A DNA stretch of 64,000 bases from Inia geoffrensis (taxonomy: Eukaryota > Chordata > Mammalia > Artiodactyla > Iniidae). The stretch is taken from positions 41,822,408-41,886,407 of the forward strand of contig CM070904.1 of assembly GCA_036417435.1 (NCBI GenBank), read 5' to 3'. The position numbers and the translations under genes were made by a program. How positions within the stretch are numbered: position 1 is the stretch's first letter; each line of letters starts with the position of its first letter. A model generated the notes under the pieces. That model had not been told where the DNA came from, did no database searches, and worked only from the letters and a program-made list of their open reading frames with translations. Of the stretch, positions 61,067 to 64,000 are shown one piece after another.

Positions 61067-61689
61067 ATTGTTTTTAGTCATTGAGAGCAACCGCACTGTA
61101 TTCTAAGTCTCACAGAACATGCTTTTTTGGTCCATCTTCAACACTGGTGCTTCCTAAAACTAACCCACCCAGTGGAGCTTCTTTATTATTCAACTTTTAA
61201 TGAGTCTTGTCTGTATGTTTGATGGTACATGAAAAAAAGAAACCCATCCTCTTTTTGGTAAGGGAGGATGCTGTTAATTTACAGTGCACATTTATACGTG
61301 CAAAAAGCTTCCCGAAGGCAGTAGTGGGCAATGTTTTCTCCTTGCTCTGGGCTTTGCTTCAAGGAGAATCACTTGATCTGCTGCGTTGTTCAGTTCTTAT
61401 GTTCAAATGCCAGAACATTTTATAAGGCTTAGACAGGACTCAAATAATCTCATTTTCATCCAGCTCTCTACTTTTATTTTTATTAACTTATTATGTACCA
61501 ACTCAGGTGTCATAACTTATATAATAGTGTATATATAGATAAATTTTTAATCCACTGAAGCAATTCACATAATGAAACACAGGTGGTATAAACCCTTTTA
61601 TAACCTTTTTTGGAAGATAATTATGCTGACAGATGTTGAGTTAGGTTGTTTTCTTATTCTGTAACATATAGACACCAACATTACTACAG

Positions 61690-61805
61690 AGATTAAAAAA
61701 TAGAAGAGGATTTAGAGACCATCAATACCCTCATTCTACAAACAAAAAGCCTGAGAACCATCGAGGCAGAATAAAACCCAGGTCTCTTGATTGTAGGCTA
61801 GTCCA
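61690..61805 (-). mobile_element. MIR-like remnant, antisense
   Basis: GATTTAGAGACCATCAATAC, then AAGCCTGAGAACCATCGAGG and AACCCAGGTCTCTTGATTGT resemble a reverse MIR3/MIR copy. Confidence 0.5.
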
Positions 61806-63531
61806 ACAAGCTGTACTCAACAGATATAAAAGTTAACTATCGACCTGGCAAAAGAGAGATTCAGTATTTAGGAATGACCAGCTATCTGAAAATCTAATTT
61901 TATCAGATTATTAATCTTGTTTCCTTTCATAAATGGCATGTTAAGGTGACCCTGGAGTTTAAGCTAGGTGGATAGAAGTAGAAAAATGTAATTAAGGCAA
62001 GAACTGGAAGAGCCAGTGTATCCAGTTTAGAAGCAGGAGCTGGTAGCAAGCAAAGCTTAATGTTTCCAATGGTCAAGAGTAAGCCAACGGTCTATATCAG
62101 CAACTAAGGAATGACTGGGGAAATATAGGGAATTGGGGGATTTTTTTTTTTTTTTTTTGCCTAGAAAAAAAGAATTTGAATGTGCTTATTGCCATCTGCA
62201 GATATTTCCTATTGAGCAAACCACAGAATATTTGCCCCTAAAGGGCCAGTGGTTAAAAGAGAGAGATTTCTTTGTTCGGTATTAGAATTTACTAATGATC
62301 AAACCTGTTCAGAAATGAAAGCACACATCTTAGGATATAAAGAGCAGTCACTCTAGGAGTACTAGCTTAGGCTGGAAAAACACTTTGCACATATGCTATG
62401 GAAAGGAATCAGGCACTGATTTCTTGGGTGTTTGGGCCATTGAAGGTGCTTTCAGTCCAGAAAATCTATGATCTTATGAGTAACCTTCTAGACAGAGGTA
62501 GGCATTTCTTCAGAGTGGTGTGGCTAACACCATGTTTGGTTATATTGAAGAAGTAGAGTTTAAATAGGACTTCTAGACATGCAGACAATTTTTGTCTGGA
62601 TTCTAATTGCTTTATGATTTGACATGAGTAAGAACTGTTTTACTTATGTGCAGCATGCTAGCACTTATTCCATAACCAGAAGGATATGGACTCTAGTCAA
62701 TTATTAATCTGTAGGATTTAGGACTGTCTACTTCAGATAATTTGGGGCATCAGATATAAAGTATTGTTAAAGGCATTAATAATTATGTTATTTTGAAAAA
62801 AACTATTCTACATAAATAGTTTACCTCATTGTATTGTATTTAAAACTTTCAGTGAACATGAAAGTACTGTTAAAGACAGACACAGTACAGAATGGAGAGA
62901 CGTGAACATAATGCTACAATACTGGAGCCACTGTCATTAAAACCAAAATAAACAAGATTGTTTTGGCTGATTCAATAAGGCCTAAAACAGGAAAATGGGG
63001 ATAATGAGCAGAGTGAAGACAAAACTATCATTACCCGCAGATTAAATGACTGTATACTTAGAAAAGCAAATAAACTCAGTTGTATAGCCTCAAAATTAAT
63101 AAGAATGCAGTAATGGCCTGATAAAGGTAAAATAGGAAGAAAGCAATATGGTAGATCCACGTTTCTTTTTTTGTCAACATCTGAGTGTTTTTCATTTACA
63201 GTTTTGATTAGAAAGTCCGTGGCATGGGGTTATGTGTAATTTCGCTGAAGGACAAGTTTGTATCTTCCCAGTTCTCGTGCCAGTTTGGGACACAGTCTCT
63301 TAGTCGATGAATATGCTTCTACTTGACATACACTATTGAATACAACTTTGCGATTTAAGACACACAGTCACATAACCCTGGTGTAGGGTGTCTGCTGTCA
63401 TCTTCATTTTATACATGGTGAACCTAATCATATATGCCACAAGGGGACTGGGGGTCCTAGAGATTGGGGTCAACACCCAAGGTCTTCTGAGGCTTTGTCT
63501 CTATTAACAATAACAAACTGATAGAAATGGT

Positions 63532-63557
63532 AAAAAAAAAAAAAAAAAAAAAAAAAA
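63532..63557. repeat. A26 homopolymer
   Basis: Twenty-six consecutive A inside HNMT intron 2, with no recognisable SINE or L1 body upstream. Confidence 0.85.
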
Positions 63558-64000
63558 TACTGGATTGCTGAGCTACTAATATATTCAGTACAAAATATAA
63601 GAAACCTATTTGAAGAAAAGTTCAAATTTTTACTGAGAACAATTTGAGAAGATTTAAAAAGCAAATATGCAATAGTGATGAGGTTACAGTGACATGAAAG
63701 CTTTCGTGTACAAAAGATAAGAGTGTGAAATGAAGTTTTCCTGAAAGCAGCGTGGCGTTATATATCAAGAACAGTTCTGATATTCATCTATCCCACAAGG
63801 CCCTTGTGAGGCTCGTTGTTAAAATACTGACATACTTGGTAACTAGCCAATCCCTGATGTCCCAACACAGGCCTTGCTGCTGCTTCAGCCTCTCCTCGTA
63901 GCTTCTGTACATCCTCCACCCACCCTGTACCTCAGCCCCCCACCTCCAAGGGTTCCAACAATTGGACTGCTCTTGCCTACCCAGAGGGCCTCTGAGAATG

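Larger units (their letters stand above)
57675..64000 (+). other. HNMT: HNMT intron 2, 5' part (open at window end)
   Basis: Begins GTATGA. Contains MIR copies, an AT-rich tract, one antisense SINE and poly-A/T runs (62134-62158, 63532-63557). I scanned for the next expected exon (acceptor followed by codons for EIDLQILSKV) and saw none; a long second intron fits what I recall of the human gene. Confidence 0.8.

Noticed and set aside
57675..64000. Next HNMT exon in the last 6.3 kb
   Set aside because: No acceptor followed by codons for the expected EIDLQ-type continuation was found; the frames there show no HNMT similarity.

Overview
The window looks like nuclear DNA of a cetacean, probably a toothed whale. 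The main clue is a set of very similar tRNA-derived SINEs of the CHR type (CHR-2-like: A-box-like TGGCGCAGTGGTT head, B-box-like GGTTCG, A-rich tail). They sit beside L1 3' ends of the cetartiodactyl kind (sense-strand tail CAACTATACTTCAATAAA), one mariner-derived inverted-repeat element and many old mammalian repeats (MIR, L2, MaLR LTRs). There is no bacterial or phage architecture; almost all reading frames are short and are repeat-derived or random.

The one gene that can be named with confidence is HNMT (histamine N-methyltransferase), on the + strand. Its first coding exon is at 52796-52932 and the next is at 57622-57674. They join in frame across a GT-AG intron of 4,689 bases and encode about the first 64 residues: the N-terminal histamine-binding segment and the start of the SAM-binding glycine-rich motif. 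The region just upstream (about 52300-52795) should hold the 5' UTR and promoter. From 57675 to the end is the next intron, cut off by the window; I found no further exon.

Layout. 1-8195: L1 3' end, then a nearly full-length antisense old L1 carrying a mariner MITE and a younger antisense L1 piece. 8196-20030: mostly unique intergenic DNA with L2, MIR and L1 fragments, a 27-bp triplet tandem repeat and a two-copy 70-bp duplication. 20030-24000: dense insertions, including an L1 fragment and a SINE that used the same target in succession, and a processed retrocopy inside a MaLR-type LTR. 24150-26935: an L1 with an inverted 5' segment, then an antisense MaLR LTR. 26936-46400: mostly unique DNA with small L1 insertions that have clear target duplications, and a solo class I retroviral-type LTR at 45560-45926. 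46470-48303: an old L1 containing two SINEs, then a longer SINE. 48304-52300: MIR, L2 and DNA-transposon fragments and one antisense SINE. 52300-64000: 5' part of HNMT.

Nothing here supports a new multi-gene system. The observations most worth checking are structural: serial use of one insertion site, very short retroinsertions with clear target duplications, perfect hairpins in or next to MIR-derived DNA, the unidentified retrocopy, and the LTR upstream of HNMT. Repeat family names are from recall of consensus features, without a database search; boundaries without stated target-site duplications are approximate.
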